64,000 nucleotides of DNA, from the NCBI RefSeq assembly GCF_014779655.1, contig NZ_JACXYX010000003.1, positions 186,001-250,000 of the forward strand. Reading direction: 5' to 3'. This document shows positions 8,701-16,019 of the stretch, piece after piece. This DNA is from Nocardioides ganghwensis (GTDB lineage: Bacteria; Actinomycetota; Actinomycetes; Propionibacteriales; Nocardioidaceae). Under the pieces are notes generated by a model. That model ran no database searches. It saw nothing but the letters and a program-made list of their open reading frames with translations, and was not told the DNA's origin. How positions within the stretch are numbered: position 1 is the stretch's first letter; each line of letters starts with the position of its first letter. A program made the translations under genes and the position numbers.

Positions 8701-10769
8701 CGGTGGAGATCGCACCCGGTGGCAGCGTCGAGCTGGCGTACGGGTGCATGGGGTCGGGCCACGCGTCCGGCACCAACACCGCCGAGGTGAGCTTCGGTGA
8801 CGAGGTCGTCACCGAGACCGTGGACGTGGAGTTCGCGCCGCGGCCGGGCATCACCGACACGACCACGACCCTGGTCGACGACATCCCGAACGACGGCCTC
8901 CCGGCCAAGCAGTTCGACGTCGACGCGGCCAAGGGACCCAACGTGTTCACCTACTCGCGCGACCTCGGCGCTCCTGCCGGCGCCTGCGAGACGTACACGA
9001 ACACCGCGGTCCTGGCCCTGACCGGCGACGACCTGAGCGCCGACCGTACGGTCCGGGTCTGCGAGGAGGCGCCGCTCGAGGTCGCCGTGGAGGGTGCCGG
9101 CAGCTACGGCATCACCTACCCGTGGACCATCGAGAAGGAGGTCGACCGGACCCGCGTCGAGGTCGACGCCGAGACCGGGCAGGCCGACTTCACCTACGAG
9201 GTGACGGTCCGGGCCGGCGAGAAGCAGCCGGCGGGCTGGACGCTGTCCGGCGACGTCACGGTGACCAACCCGAACACCTACGCCGAGGGCGACATCGAGG
9301 TCACCGACCTCGACGTCAGCACGGACGTCGGTGGCGGGGCGGTCTGCACCGCGACGCTCCCGGCCGAGCCCGTGGTCGCGCACGGTGACGACCTGGTCGT
9401 CGGGTTCTCGTGCGAGTTCACCGGTGAGCCGAGCACCTCGGGCACGGTCACCGCCGACGTGAGCTGGGACCCGGCCGGTGCCGCGACGAGCGCCACCGAG
9501 TCCGGCTCCGGCGACGTCACCCTCACCGTGGGCGACGAGGTCGACCGGTTCATCGAGGTCTGGGACGACCAGACCGACCCGGAGAACCCCGTGCTGCTCG
9601 ACGGGGAGCTGGAGTGGTCCGCGGGCCTGGTGGAGACGTACGGCTACACGCTCACGCACGAGGGTGTGCCGGGGACGTGCGTCGACTTCACCAACACCTC
9701 CTGGCTGGAGCTCGCCGGGGACGACCCCAGCGCCAGCACCACGGCCACGGTGTGCACCGAGGCCCCGCTCGAGCTGGCGCCGACCGCGACGGCCGACCTG
9801 GCGCGCGAGTACGCCTGGTCGATCGCCAAGGTCGCCGACGCCACCCAGCGCACGGCCGACGCCGCCGGCAACGCGACCTTCACCTACACGGTGACGGCCC
9901 GCGCTGGCGCGGCGACCGACTCCGGGTGGAAGCTGCAGGGTTCGGTGGAGATCGCCAACCCCAACCAGTACGCCGACGGTGACATCACCGCCGACGTGAC
10001 AGCGGCGACGGACCTCGGCGGGGGCGCGGTCTGCACCGTCACCGGGGGCGCGGACGCCGTGGTCGCAGCGGACAGCTCGACGACCCTGCCGATCGCCTGC
10101 ACGTTCGCCTCGAAGCCCGCGGGCTCCGGGACCGTGAGCGTGACGGCGACGTGGGACCCGCCGGGCGAGGCGAGCTCGACGTCGGTCACCGAGACCACGG
10201 AGCCGATCTCCTTCGGCGTCCGCTCGGAGACCAACAAGACGGTCCAGGTGGTCGACGACAAGACGGTCGCCGGTCGGCGGGTCGTCCTCGACCCGGCGCT
10301 CACGTGGGCAGCGGGCCTGGTCAAGAGCTACACCTACGACCTGACCCTGTCCGGGGGCGCACCCGGTGCGTGCCAGGGCTGGACCAACACCGCGACGATC
10401 GACCTGCCGGTCGGTACGGACCCGACGGCGAGCGCTGCCGTGCTGGTCTGCACCCCGGCCGTCGAGGTCCTGCCCGAGCAGGCCTTCGGCAAGGCGGTCG
10501 GATCGGTGAAGGCGAGCTGCCAGGGCACCGTCCGGGCCAAGCTGGCCAACCGCTCCGGGGAGACGGTGGTCTACAAGCTGCGGGTCGGCAAGAAGGTCCA
10601 CAAGATCGCGGTGAAGTCCCTCGCCAAGAAGAAGTTCGTGACGAAGGGCAAGCCGCGGGCGCTGGTCACGTTGAAGGTCGGCTCCACCAGGCTCGACAAG
10701 CTCCGCGTCCCGGCGTTGTGCGAGGCCCCCGAGGTCCTGCCCGACACCGGCATGCGAGGCGCGAGCTGA
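5760..10769 (+). CDS. Giant secreted surface protein with SpaA-like and five 4-Cys repeat modules
   Basis: Secreted protein of 1669 residues. A basic N-terminus is followed by a hydrophobic signal segment (about residues 33-50) ending in an Ala-rich cleavage region. An N-terminal domain follows, then an SpaA/prealbumin-like domain at about residues 300-405 (EIYKVDQFGNSVPGATFSI ... GTYTVVETAAPAGYELP). Five modules of 220-245 residues follow, beginning near residues 424, 657, 901, 1120 and 1351. Each opens with a W-x-(I/L/V)-x-K strand and carries four cysteines in the same order. A Lys-rich C-terminal domain precedes LPDTG, but the protein stops five residues later, without the membrane segment and basic tail of a sortase substrate. 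The ATG at 5760 has a good ribosome-binding site. It is probably an adhesin or envelope protein; how it is anchored is unclear. Confidence 0.85.
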   Translation: MHRVRTNTRTAQLKRRTRGAHAAERRRGPGGLSRLLALLLLVPVFAVQATTSAASAAVVAGFEIDGNTPVDGGGTDWAGLDDATTHKTDPVGNVDTSTFKGSKEFEHPSTWEIGTGLAPNQDDISDVYIHDAVVDDDIWGFIGFRRYTSSGVTNFDVEFNRQQNAGGSTYLPLRSVGDVMVRFEQDGNKGFKLTNAYFWRLKTGPDWTSGCLEVSGYSPGAGWCPVDISQVPFTGTTGEGGLFGEGAFNFTALLELGGGDITCLGGNFGTMNIRTFTGNANESALKDYVDAVSIDVGDTCGAMEIYKVDQFGNSVPGATFSISPNPIPGETASPLVITEGGAGDPDGTANGAIVIDPASPGTYTVVETAAPAGYELPQPVSARTWTVTVGENGEGSVNTPLTVTDRRYFASPTIVNAPSYDIDYNWQVVKFVTGPKTADVPEGTDATFPYEVRLKALDPTTSGFGGTVTVTNPNPLPMVGTLSAGITGGASCTISAPDVSGAAGHQVDLASGANPFTYTCPTAALPGGTTATVTWAEATYPSSDAGETYTRSDAKAFTIDQKTDETTTVTDTFDGGAPEDLGTFDWNTVRASNVPAAHTVVVATYSRDIAGVPGKCTDYTDTARESADETSDSEKVTVCVGRNLDVTKDATLGYQRELLWDIAKSGPGTVWVGEDEQGDLRKTVDFTIDVTADGVSDSQWALTGTILIDNPNSWPVTVDVTDTVVVDTKVLQCTIDGGASVAVPANAVDHPVTYECPGVEQGDYVGENTVTIDWSADSHAYPRTSDSDTVDVEVTGDPEPTNATVTLTDLLEGEDVTADLPQSTFDWSTVHAMTGDAAANPPLADHTQRLTYSVELDGATGECVPYENVVTIDQTKQSDAHTVTLCSPGVAKTVVADFGRKQLWKLTKEVDKTFVEVGPDGQARFTYTVTATPGEVVPDGTASWSGSIEVSNPSDEVLVVDVADLADVAGWTCELVADGTAVEIAPGGSVELAYGCMGSGHASGTNTAEVSFGDEVVTETVDVEFAPRPGITDTTTTLVDDIPNDGLPAKQFDVDAAKGPNVFTYSRDLGAPAGACETYTNTAVLALTGDDLSADRTVRVCEEAPLEVAVEGAGSYGITYPWTIEKEVDRTRVEVDAETGQADFTYEVTVRAGEKQPAGWTLSGDVTVTNPNTYAEGDIEVTDLDVSTDVGGGAVCTATLPAEPVVAHGDDLVVGFSCEFTGEPSTSGTVTADVSWDPAGAATSATESGSGDVTLTVGDEVDRFIEVWDDQTDPENPVLLDGELEWSAGLVETYGYTLTHEGVPGTCVDFTNTSWLELAGDDPSASTTATVCTEAPLELAPTATADLAREYAWSIAKVADATQRTADAAGNATFTYTVTARAGAATDSGWKLQGSVEIANPNQYADGDITADVTAATDLGGGAVCTVTGGADAVVAADSSTTLPIACTFASKPAGSGTVSVTATWDPPGEASSTSVTETTEPISFGVRSETNKTVQVVDDKTVAGRRVVLDPALTWAAGLVKSYTYDLTLSGGAPGACQGWTNTATIDLPVGTDPTASAAVLVCTPAVEVLPEQAFGKAVGSVKASCQGTVRAKLANRSGETVVYKLRVGKKVHKIAVKSLAKKKFVTKGKPRALVTLKVGSTRLDKLRVPALCEAPEVLPDTGMRGAS

Positions 10770-10808
10770 TGGCGGCCGCCTTCATCGCCGGGTAGCAGCT
10801 GCTGCCCG

Positions 10809-10875
10809 AGCCTCCACCCCCCAATGGAGGCGAGCCGGCGCCGACGGGTCACCCACGAGCCCGTCGGCGTCGGCT
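10809..10875 (+). terminator. Double-hairpin element, copy B (probable terminator)
   Basis: Lies 40 bases after the surface-protein stop. Hairpin 1 is GCCTCCA / TGGAGGC (10809-10830). Hairpin 2 (10831-10875) pairs GAGCCG / CGGCTC, has a 2x2 internal loop, then GCCGACGGG / CCCGTCGGC, with ACCCAC in the loop as in copy A. No T-run follows, as is common for terminators in high-GC actinomycetes. Its location fits a terminator, but the same structure upstream of the gene argues for an additional or different role. Confidence 0.6.
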
Positions 10876-10906
10876 CATCCGCGTCCCCAGGGCCGGCGTA
10901 CGCCTG

Positions 10907-10937
10907 ATTGGTGCTGTCGGGCTCCGACAGATACCTT
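10907..10937 (+). promoter_or_regulatory. Candidate bkd promoter with palindromic operator
   Basis: TTGGTG at 10907-10912 can serve as a -35 and ATACCT/TACCTT at 10931-10937 as a -10. The 18 bases between them are exactly an inverted repeat, CTGTCGGGGCTCCGACAG (7-bp arms, 4-base centre). A regulator bound there would block RNA polymerase. This would leave a leader of roughly 100 bases before the TTG start of the E1-alpha gene. The regulator is unknown. Confidence 0.45.
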
Positions 10938-11043
10938 GACCCCCATCCTGTGGTCGGGGTCACACACGCCGGCGACCACGCGTGCAAGCCGTCGGCGTCC
11001 GGCGATCCCGTGACTGCCGCTGCCTGATTGTGAGGAGAGTGCG

Positions 11044-12201
11044 TTGTCCGATCCTGTGAGTTTCGGCCCCGACCTGGTGGACGTCTTCGGACCGTCCCAG
11101 ACCGACGGTGGCCCCGAGCTCGTCCAGCTGCTCACGCCCGAGGGCGAGCGCGTGCACCACCCCGAGTTCGACCACGACTTCTCCGCCGAGGAGCTGCGCG
11201 GCCTCTACCGCGACATGGTGCTGACGCGGCGCATCGACGTCGAGGCCACCGCGCTCCAGCGCCACGGCGAGCTCGGCATCTGGGCCCAGCTGCTCGGCCA
11301 GGAGGCCGCACAGATCGGCGCCGGCCGTGCCCTGCGCCCGCAGGACTACGTCTTCCCGACCTACCGCGAGCACGGCGTCGCCTACTGCAAGGGCGTCGAT
11401 CCGCTGCGCCTGCTCGGCCTGTTCCGCGGCGTGGACCAGGGCGGCTGGGACCCCAACGAGAACAACTTCGGCCTCTACACGATCGTCATCGGCGCGCAGA
11501 CCCTCCACGCCACCGGCTACGCCATGGGCATGCAGCGCGACGGCGTCGTCGGCACCGGCGACCCCGAGCGCGACTCGGCGGTCATCGCCCACTTCGGCGA
11601 CGGTGCGTCCTCGCAGGGCGACGTCAACGAGGCGTTCATCTTCGCCGCCTCCTACAACGCCCCCGTGGTGTTCTTCTGCCAGAACAACCAGTGGGCCATC
11701 TCCGAGCCGATCGAGCGCCAGACCCGCATCCCGCTCTACCAGCGCGCGCTGGGCTTCGGCTTCCCGGGCATCCGCGTCGACGGCAACGACGTGCTGGCGA
11801 CGTACGCCGTGACGAAGGCCGCGCTGCAGCGCGCCCGCGAGGGCAACGGCCCCTCGTTCGTCGAGGCCTACACCTACCGCATGGGCGCGCACACCACGAC
11901 CGACGACCCCACCCGCTACCGCCTCAACGACGAGCTCGAGCACTGGAAGCTCAAGGACCCGATCGAGCGGCTCAAGGTCTACCTCCGCCGCAACGGCCTG
12001 GTCGACCAGGAGTTCTTCGACGACCTCGACGCCGAGGCCAAGGAGCTGGGCCACCACCTCCGCGAGGGCTGCAAGGCGCTGCCCGACCCCAAGCCGCTCG
12101 ACCAGTTCGGCTACGTCTTCAGCGAGATGACCGACGAGATCGCCGCCCAGCGCGACGAGTTCGCCGCCTACCTCGCTTCGTTCGAGGGGAGCCACTCGTG
12201 A
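11044..12201 (+). CDS. bkdA: 2-oxoacid dehydrogenase E1 alpha subunit (BkdA/PdhA type)
   Basis: Thiamine-diphosphate-dependent E1 alpha subunit, 385 residues, of the branched-chain 2-oxoacid (or pyruvate) dehydrogenase complex. It decarboxylates the 2-oxoacid and passes the acyl group to lipoyl-E2. The ThDP/Mg motif HFGDGASSQGDVNEAF and downstream FFCQNNQWAIS are clear, as are YREHGVAY and the phosphorylation-loop-like YRMGAHTTTDDPTRYR. The start is a TTG at 11044 preceded by GAGGAG; no in-frame ATG/GTG fits the family length better. It is the first gene of a three-gene operon whose next start overlaps its stop (GTGA). Bkd versus Pdh specificity cannot be settled by eye, but the separate E1 alpha/beta and the E2 layout favour Bkd. 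Confidence 0.88.
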   Translation: MSDPVSFGPDLVDVFGPSQTDGGPELVQLLTPEGERVHHPEFDHDFSAEELRGLYRDMVLTRRIDVEATALQRHGELGIWAQLLGQEAAQIGAGRALRPQDYVFPTYREHGVAYCKGVDPLRLLGLFRGVDQGGWDPNENNFGLYTIVIGAQTLHATGYAMGMQRDGVVGTGDPERDSAVIAHFGDGASSQGDVNEAFIFAASYNAPVVFFCQNNQWAISEPIERQTRIPLYQRALGFGFPGIRVDGNDVLATYAVTKAALQRAREGNGPSFVEAYTYRMGAHTTTDDPTRYRLNDELEHWKLKDPIERLKVYLRRNGLVDQEFFDDLDAEAKELGHHLREGCKALPDPKPLDQFGYVFSEMTDEIAAQRDEFAAYLASFEGSHS

Positions 12202-13184
12202 GCACCACGCAGAAGATCACTCTCGCCAAGGGCCTCAACATGGGCCTGCGCAAGGCGATGGAGGACGACGACAAGGTCCTGCTCATGGGCGAGGACGTCG
12301 GCAAGCTCGGCGGCGTCTTCCGCATCACCGACGGGCTGCAGAAGGACTTCGGCGAGGACCGCGTCATCGACTCGCCCCTCGCGGAGTCCGGCATCGTCGG
12401 CACCGCGGTCGGCATGGCGCTGCGCGGCTACCGCCCCGTCGTGGAGATCCAGTTCGACGGCTTCGTCTACCCCGCCTACGACCAGATCGTGTGCCAGGTC
12501 GCCAAGTACACCTACCGCTCGCAGGGCAAGGTGAAGATGCCGATCGTCATCCGCATCCCCTTCGGCGGCGGCATCGGTGCGGTCGAGCACCACTCGGAGT
12601 CGCCGGAGGCGCAGTTCGCGCACACGCCCGGCCTCAAGGTGGTCGCCTGCTCCAACCCGGTCGACGGCTACTGGATGATCCAGCAGGCCATCGCCCACGA
12701 CGACCCGGTCATCTTCCTCGAGCCCAAGCGCCAGTACCACGCCGACAAGGCAGAGCTCGACGAGTCCGCGACGCCCGAGCCGCTCTTCACCTCGCGCGTG
12801 GTGCGTCCCGGCTCCGACGCGACGGTGCTCGCCTACGGCCCGACCGTGAAGACCGCGCTCAAGTGCGCCGAGGCCGCCGAGGCCGAGGGCCGCAGCCTCG
12901 AGGTCATCGACCTGCGCACGCTGTCCCCGCTCGACATGGCCCCGGTCTACGAGTCCGTACGCCGCACGGGTCGCTGCGTGGTCACCCACGAGGCGCACGT
13001 CAACCTCGGCATGGGAGCCGAGCTCGCCGCCCGGGTCACCGAGCAGTGCTTCTACTCCCTCGAGGCCCCGGTCCTGCGCGTCGGCGCGTTCGACACGCCC
13101 TACCCGCCGTCGCGGATCGAGGAGGAGTACCTCCCCGACCTCGACCGGGTGCTGGACGCCGTCGACCGCACCTTCGCGTTCTGA
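12198..13184 (+). CDS. bkdB: 2-oxoacid dehydrogenase E1 beta subunit
   Basis: E1 beta subunit of 328 residues that completes the thiamine-diphosphate site with the alpha subunit. The family start ITLAKGLNMGLRKAMEDDD, the ThDP-binding region LMGEDVGKLGGVFR ... DSPLAESGIVGTAVGMAL, the EIQFDGFVYPAYDQ stretch and the C-terminal half with VVTHEAHVNLGMGAELAARV are all recognisable. The GTG start overlaps the E1 alpha stop codon by four bases, indicating coupling and matched stoichiometry. The E2 gene follows 11 bases after the stop. Confidence 0.9.
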   Translation: MSTTQKITLAKGLNMGLRKAMEDDDKVLLMGEDVGKLGGVFRITDGLQKDFGEDRVIDSPLAESGIVGTAVGMALRGYRPVVEIQFDGFVYPAYDQIVCQVAKYTYRSQGKVKMPIVIRIPFGGGIGAVEHHSESPEAQFAHTPGLKVVACSNPVDGYWMIQQAIAHDDPVIFLEPKRQYHADKAELDESATPEPLFTSRVVRPGSDATVLAYGPTVKTALKCAEAAEAEGRSLEVIDLRTLSPLDMAPVYESVRRTGRCVVTHEAHVNLGMGAELAARVTEQCFYSLEAPVLRVGAFDTPYPPSRIEEEYLPDLDRVLDAVDRTFAF

Positions 13185-13195
13185 GAGGAACTGCC

Positions 13196-14773
13196 ATGTC
13201 CGAATTCCTCCTCCCCGACGTCGGCGAAGGCCTCACCGAGGCCGAGATCGTGGCCTGGAAGGTCAAGGTCGGCGACACCGTCGAGATCAACGACGTGATC
13301 GTCGAGATCGAGACCGCCAAGTCGCTCGTCGAGCTGCCCTCGCCCTTCGAGGGCACCGTGCTCGCGCTGCTCGTCCCCGAGGGCGAGACCATCCCGGTCG
13401 GCACGCCGATCATCTCGATCGGTGCCGAGGGCGAGGCGCCGCCCGCCCCGTCCGCTCCCGCCGAGCAGACCGAGTCCGACCCCTGCCTGGGAATGGCGCA
13501 GAAGGCAGGTGAGAGGGCGGGCGCTGCCGACGCGGCCGCCCAGGTCGACCCGGCCGACATCGACCTGTCCAACCCGGCCGCGTCCGGGTCGATGGAGGGC
13601 GCGTCCCTCGTCGGCCGGATCAAGGCCGAGCGCGGCCCGATGCGCCGGGCCCGCCGCGGCTCGGCCTCGCCGAGCACGGTCGCGGGCGGCCAGACCCAGC
13701 TGCAGGTCCAGGGCGCGTTCTCGCCCGGCGGCGCGCAGTCCGACGAGGTCATGCCCGCCGACGAGGCTCCCGTCCCCGCCGTCGACCAGCGTCCCGCTCC
13801 GCCGGCGGCGCCCGCCGAGGCGCTCGTGCCGCCCGCCGCGCAGGACCCGGGAGTCGTACGCACCCTCGCCAAGCCCCCGGTCCGCAAGCTCGCCAAGGAC
13901 CTCGGCGTCGACCTGTCGACGCTCGTCGGGTCCGGCCCGTCCGGGTCGATCACCCGCGACGACGTCCAGGGTGCCGCCAACGGCTCGGCCCCCGCCCGTA
14001 CGCCGTCGGCCGCCGCAGCGTCATCCGGATCCGCACCCATGGCTGCGGTTCCGCATGACGCACCGCGCGAGCGCGAGACCCGCGAGCCCATCAAGGGCGT
14101 GCGCAAGATGATGGCGACGGCGATGAGCCAGTCCGCCTTCACCAGCCCGCACGTCACCGAGTGGATCACCGTCGACGTGACCGCGGCGATGCAGCTCGTG
14201 GCCCGCCTCAAGAAGCGTCCCGAGTTCCGCGACACCCGGGTCAGCCCGCTGCTGGTCCTCGCGCGCGCCGTCATCCTCGCGATGAAGCGCACCCCGGAGA
14301 TCAACTCCTACTGGGACGAGGACGCGCAGGAGGTCGTCTACAAGCACTACGTCAACCTCGGCATCGCGGCCGCCACGCCGCGCGGCCTGGTGGTGCCCAA
14401 CGTCAAGGACGCCGACTCGCTGTCGATGACCGAGCTGGCGCAGGCGCTGGGCGAGCTCACCGCCACCGCGCGCGACGGCAAGACGCAGCCGGCCGAGATG
14501 GCCGGCGGCACCTTCACGATCACCAACGTCGGCGTCTTCGGCGTCGACGCCGGCACCCCGATCATCAACCCGGGCGAGTCCGCGATCCTGTGCTTCGGCG
14601 CGATCAACAAGCGGCCGTGGGTGGACGAGGAGACCGGGGAGATCGTCGTGCGCGACGTGACGACCCTGGCGCTGTCCTTCGACCACCGCCACATCGACGG
14701 CGAGAAGGGCTCGCGCTTCCTCGCCGACGTCGCCGGGATGCTGTCCGACCCGGGGACCGCCCTCCTGTTCTGA
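13196..14773 (+). CDS. bkdC: Dihydrolipoamide acyltransferase E2 subunit
   Basis: Core E2 subunit of 525 residues. An N-terminal lipoyl domain (about 1-76) carries the lipoylated lysine in EIETAKSLVE. A long Ala/Pro-rich linker follows, with an unusual insertion (about 98-185) containing DPCLGMAQKAGE and an Arg-rich patch. The E3/E1-binding domain (VRKLAKDLGVDLSTLVGSG) comes next, then the catalytic domain ending in the acyltransferase motif SFDHRHIDGEKG. The ATG at 13196 has an upstream GAGAGG. It forms the complex with the two preceding products; E3 is not in the window. The stop codon is already inside the palindrome array described next. Confidence 0.9.
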   Translation: MSEFLLPDVGEGLTEAEIVAWKVKVGDTVEINDVIVEIETAKSLVELPSPFEGTVLALLVPEGETIPVGTPIISIGAEGEAPPAPSAPAEQTESDPCLGMAQKAGERAGAADAAAQVDPADIDLSNPAASGSMEGASLVGRIKAERGPMRRARRGSASPSTVAGGQTQLQVQGAFSPGGAQSDEVMPADEAPVPAVDQRPAPPAAPAEALVPPAAQDPGVVRTLAKPPVRKLAKDLGVDLSTLVGSGPSGSITRDDVQGAANGSAPARTPSAAAASSGSAPMAAVPHDAPRERETREPIKGVRKMMATAMSQSAFTSPHVTEWITVDVTAAMQLVARLKKRPEFRDTRVSPLLVLARAVILAMKRTPEINSYWDEDAQEVVYKHYVNLGIAAATPRGLVVPNVKDADSLSMTELAQALGELTATARDGKTQPAEMAGGTFTITNVGVFGVDAGTPIINPGESAILCFGAINKRPWVDEETGEIVVRDVTTLALSFDHRHIDGEKGSRFLADVAGMLSDPGTALLF

Positions 14774-14933
14774 CCGGGCACTTCCTGACCCCTCCGGAGC
14801 GCCGACCGGGCACTTCCTGACCCCTCCAGAGCGCCGACCGGGCACTTCGTGACGACGAAGTGCCCGGTCAGCGTCGATGGCGGGGCCGGAAGTGCCCGGT
14901 CGGCGTCGTTGGCGAGGCCGGAAGTGCCCGGTC
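14772..14933. repeat. Phased palindromic array (3 direct + 3 inverted copies, 32-bp period)
   Basis: GACCGGGCACTTC occurs on the plus strand at 14772 (as TGACCGGG...), 14804 and 14836. Its reverse complement GAAGTGCCCGGTC occurs at 14857, 14889 and 14921. Successive copies are 32 bases apart in both halves, and the centre (14836-14869) is a nearly perfect hairpin. The bases between copies are themselves nearly repeated within each half. The array fills the gap between two convergent genes and touches both stop codons, so it probably acts as a bidirectional terminator. It is not a CRISPR, because the repeats are palindromic and the spacers are not unique. Confidence 0.85.
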
Positions 14934-15882
14934 AGCGGGCGTGCCAGGCCGCCAGCACCTCGGCATCGCGCTCGGGTGAGAGGGCGGTGACCGGGGAGTC
15001 CAGGCAGCCGGGAGCGGTCTCGGCGAGCGGCCGGAGGCGCAGGCCGGCGGCGACGGCCGGGCCGGGGTCGTGGGCGAGCATGCCGTCGTACTCCGGACGC
15101 GGCAGCCACAGCGGCAGCGAGCCCTCTCCCATCCAGGGCACGACGCCCTGCGCCTCGAGGAACTCCGAGTCGACCCAGGTGAGCCGCGGGTAGCCCGCTC
15201 CGACGCCGGCAGCGGTGTGGGCCAGCAGCTCGCCGATCGGGACGGGGTCGCCCACGGCGTCGTACGTCCCGGTCGTACGGGTCTCCGCGAGGTCGAGCAG
15301 CCAGGCGGCCAGGTCGCGCACGTCGATCACCTGCACCACGTCGTCGGGACGCCCCGGGGCCAGCACCTCGCCGCCCCGGGCGAGGCGCTGCGGCCAGTAC
15401 GCGAACCGGCCCGTCGGGTCTCCGGGCCCGACGATCAGGCCCGGGCGGGCGACGACCGACGCCGCCGCCGTCGAGCGCACGGCCTGCTCGCAGGCGACCT
15501 TCATCCCGCCGTACGCCTCGGGGTCGACCGCGAGGTCGACGTCCTCCTCGATCGGGTCGAGCAGCGGCTCCATGGCCGGCGAGCCGTTGTCGGCGTACAC
15601 GCTGATCGTGGAGACGAAGACCCAGTGCGCCTGCGCCGTAGCGGCCACCGCCCTGCGCACCTGGGAGGGGAGCCGGCCGACGTCCACCACCGCGTCCCAG
15701 GCTCCGGACCCGACCTCCGCGGGCACGTCGTCGGAGCGGTCCCACGGCAGGTGCGTGGCGCCGTCGGGGACCGTGCCGGAGGTGCCGCGGCAGGCGCAGG
15801 TGACGTCCCACCCGCGGGCGACGGCCTGCGCGGCCACCTCGCGGGAGAGGAACCGGGTCCCACCGAGGACGAGGAGTCTCAT
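14932..15882 (-). CDS. NAD-dependent epimerase/dehydratase family protein
   Basis: Extended short-chain dehydrogenase of 316 residues with an N-terminal Rossmann motif (LVLGGTRFLSREVA, a GGTxFxG variant), a WVFVSTISVY strand and the catalytic-region tyrosine in YGGMKVACEQ. This layout is typical of the atypical reductase/epimerase group rather than a sugar-specific enzyme. The ATG at 15880-15882 places the Rossmann strand at the very N-terminus, preceded by a G-rich stretch that could bind ribosomes. Longer starts would add an unrelated basic extension. The substrate is unknown. It is transcribed toward the bkd operon and ends in the shared palindromic array. Confidence 0.8.
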   Translation of the reverse strand: MRLLVLGGTRFLSREVAAQAVARGWDVTCACRGTSGTVPDGATHLPWDRSDDVPAEVGSGAWDAVVDVGRLPSQVRRAVAATAQAHWVFVSTISVYADNGSPAMEPLLDPIEEDVDLAVDPEAYGGMKVACEQAVRSTAAASVVARPGLIVGPGDPTGRFAYWPQRLARGGEVLAPGRPDDVVQVIDVRDLAAWLLDLAETRTTGTYDAVGDPVPIGELLAHTAAGVGAGYPRLTWVDSEFLEAQGVVPWMGEGSLPLWLPRPEYDGMLAHDPGPAVAAGLRLRPLAETAPGCLDSPVTALSPERDAEVLAAWHAR

Positions 15883-16019
15883 GGCCCCACCCCAGCGGGT
15901 GGGATACTCGCGGGGCAAGGGGTTTCGCTGAGGGCGCAACCGATGGTTCGTGCCCTTTGTCAGTCGCGGCCCCGCGCTGCGACAATGAGGTCCTCGGATC
16001 GTGTGGAAGGAGCGGGCGG

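Noticed and set aside
5736-10601. 1621-codon open frame antisense to the surface-protein gene
   Set aside because: It mirrors the codon bias of the plus-strand gene in GC-rich DNA. The plus strand has a signal peptide, domain repeats and a ribosome-binding site; the antisense frame has none.
13470-13540. Possible insertion or hairpin (CCTGCCT...AGGCAGG) within the E2 linker
   Set aside because: The frame is kept, linkers in E2 proteins vary greatly, and no mobile-element features are present.
14772-14933. Regularly spaced repeats looking like a small CRISPR array
   Set aside because: The repeats are 13 bases, half are inverted, the spacers are near-identical to one another, and no cas gene is present. 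A palindromic terminator array explains it.
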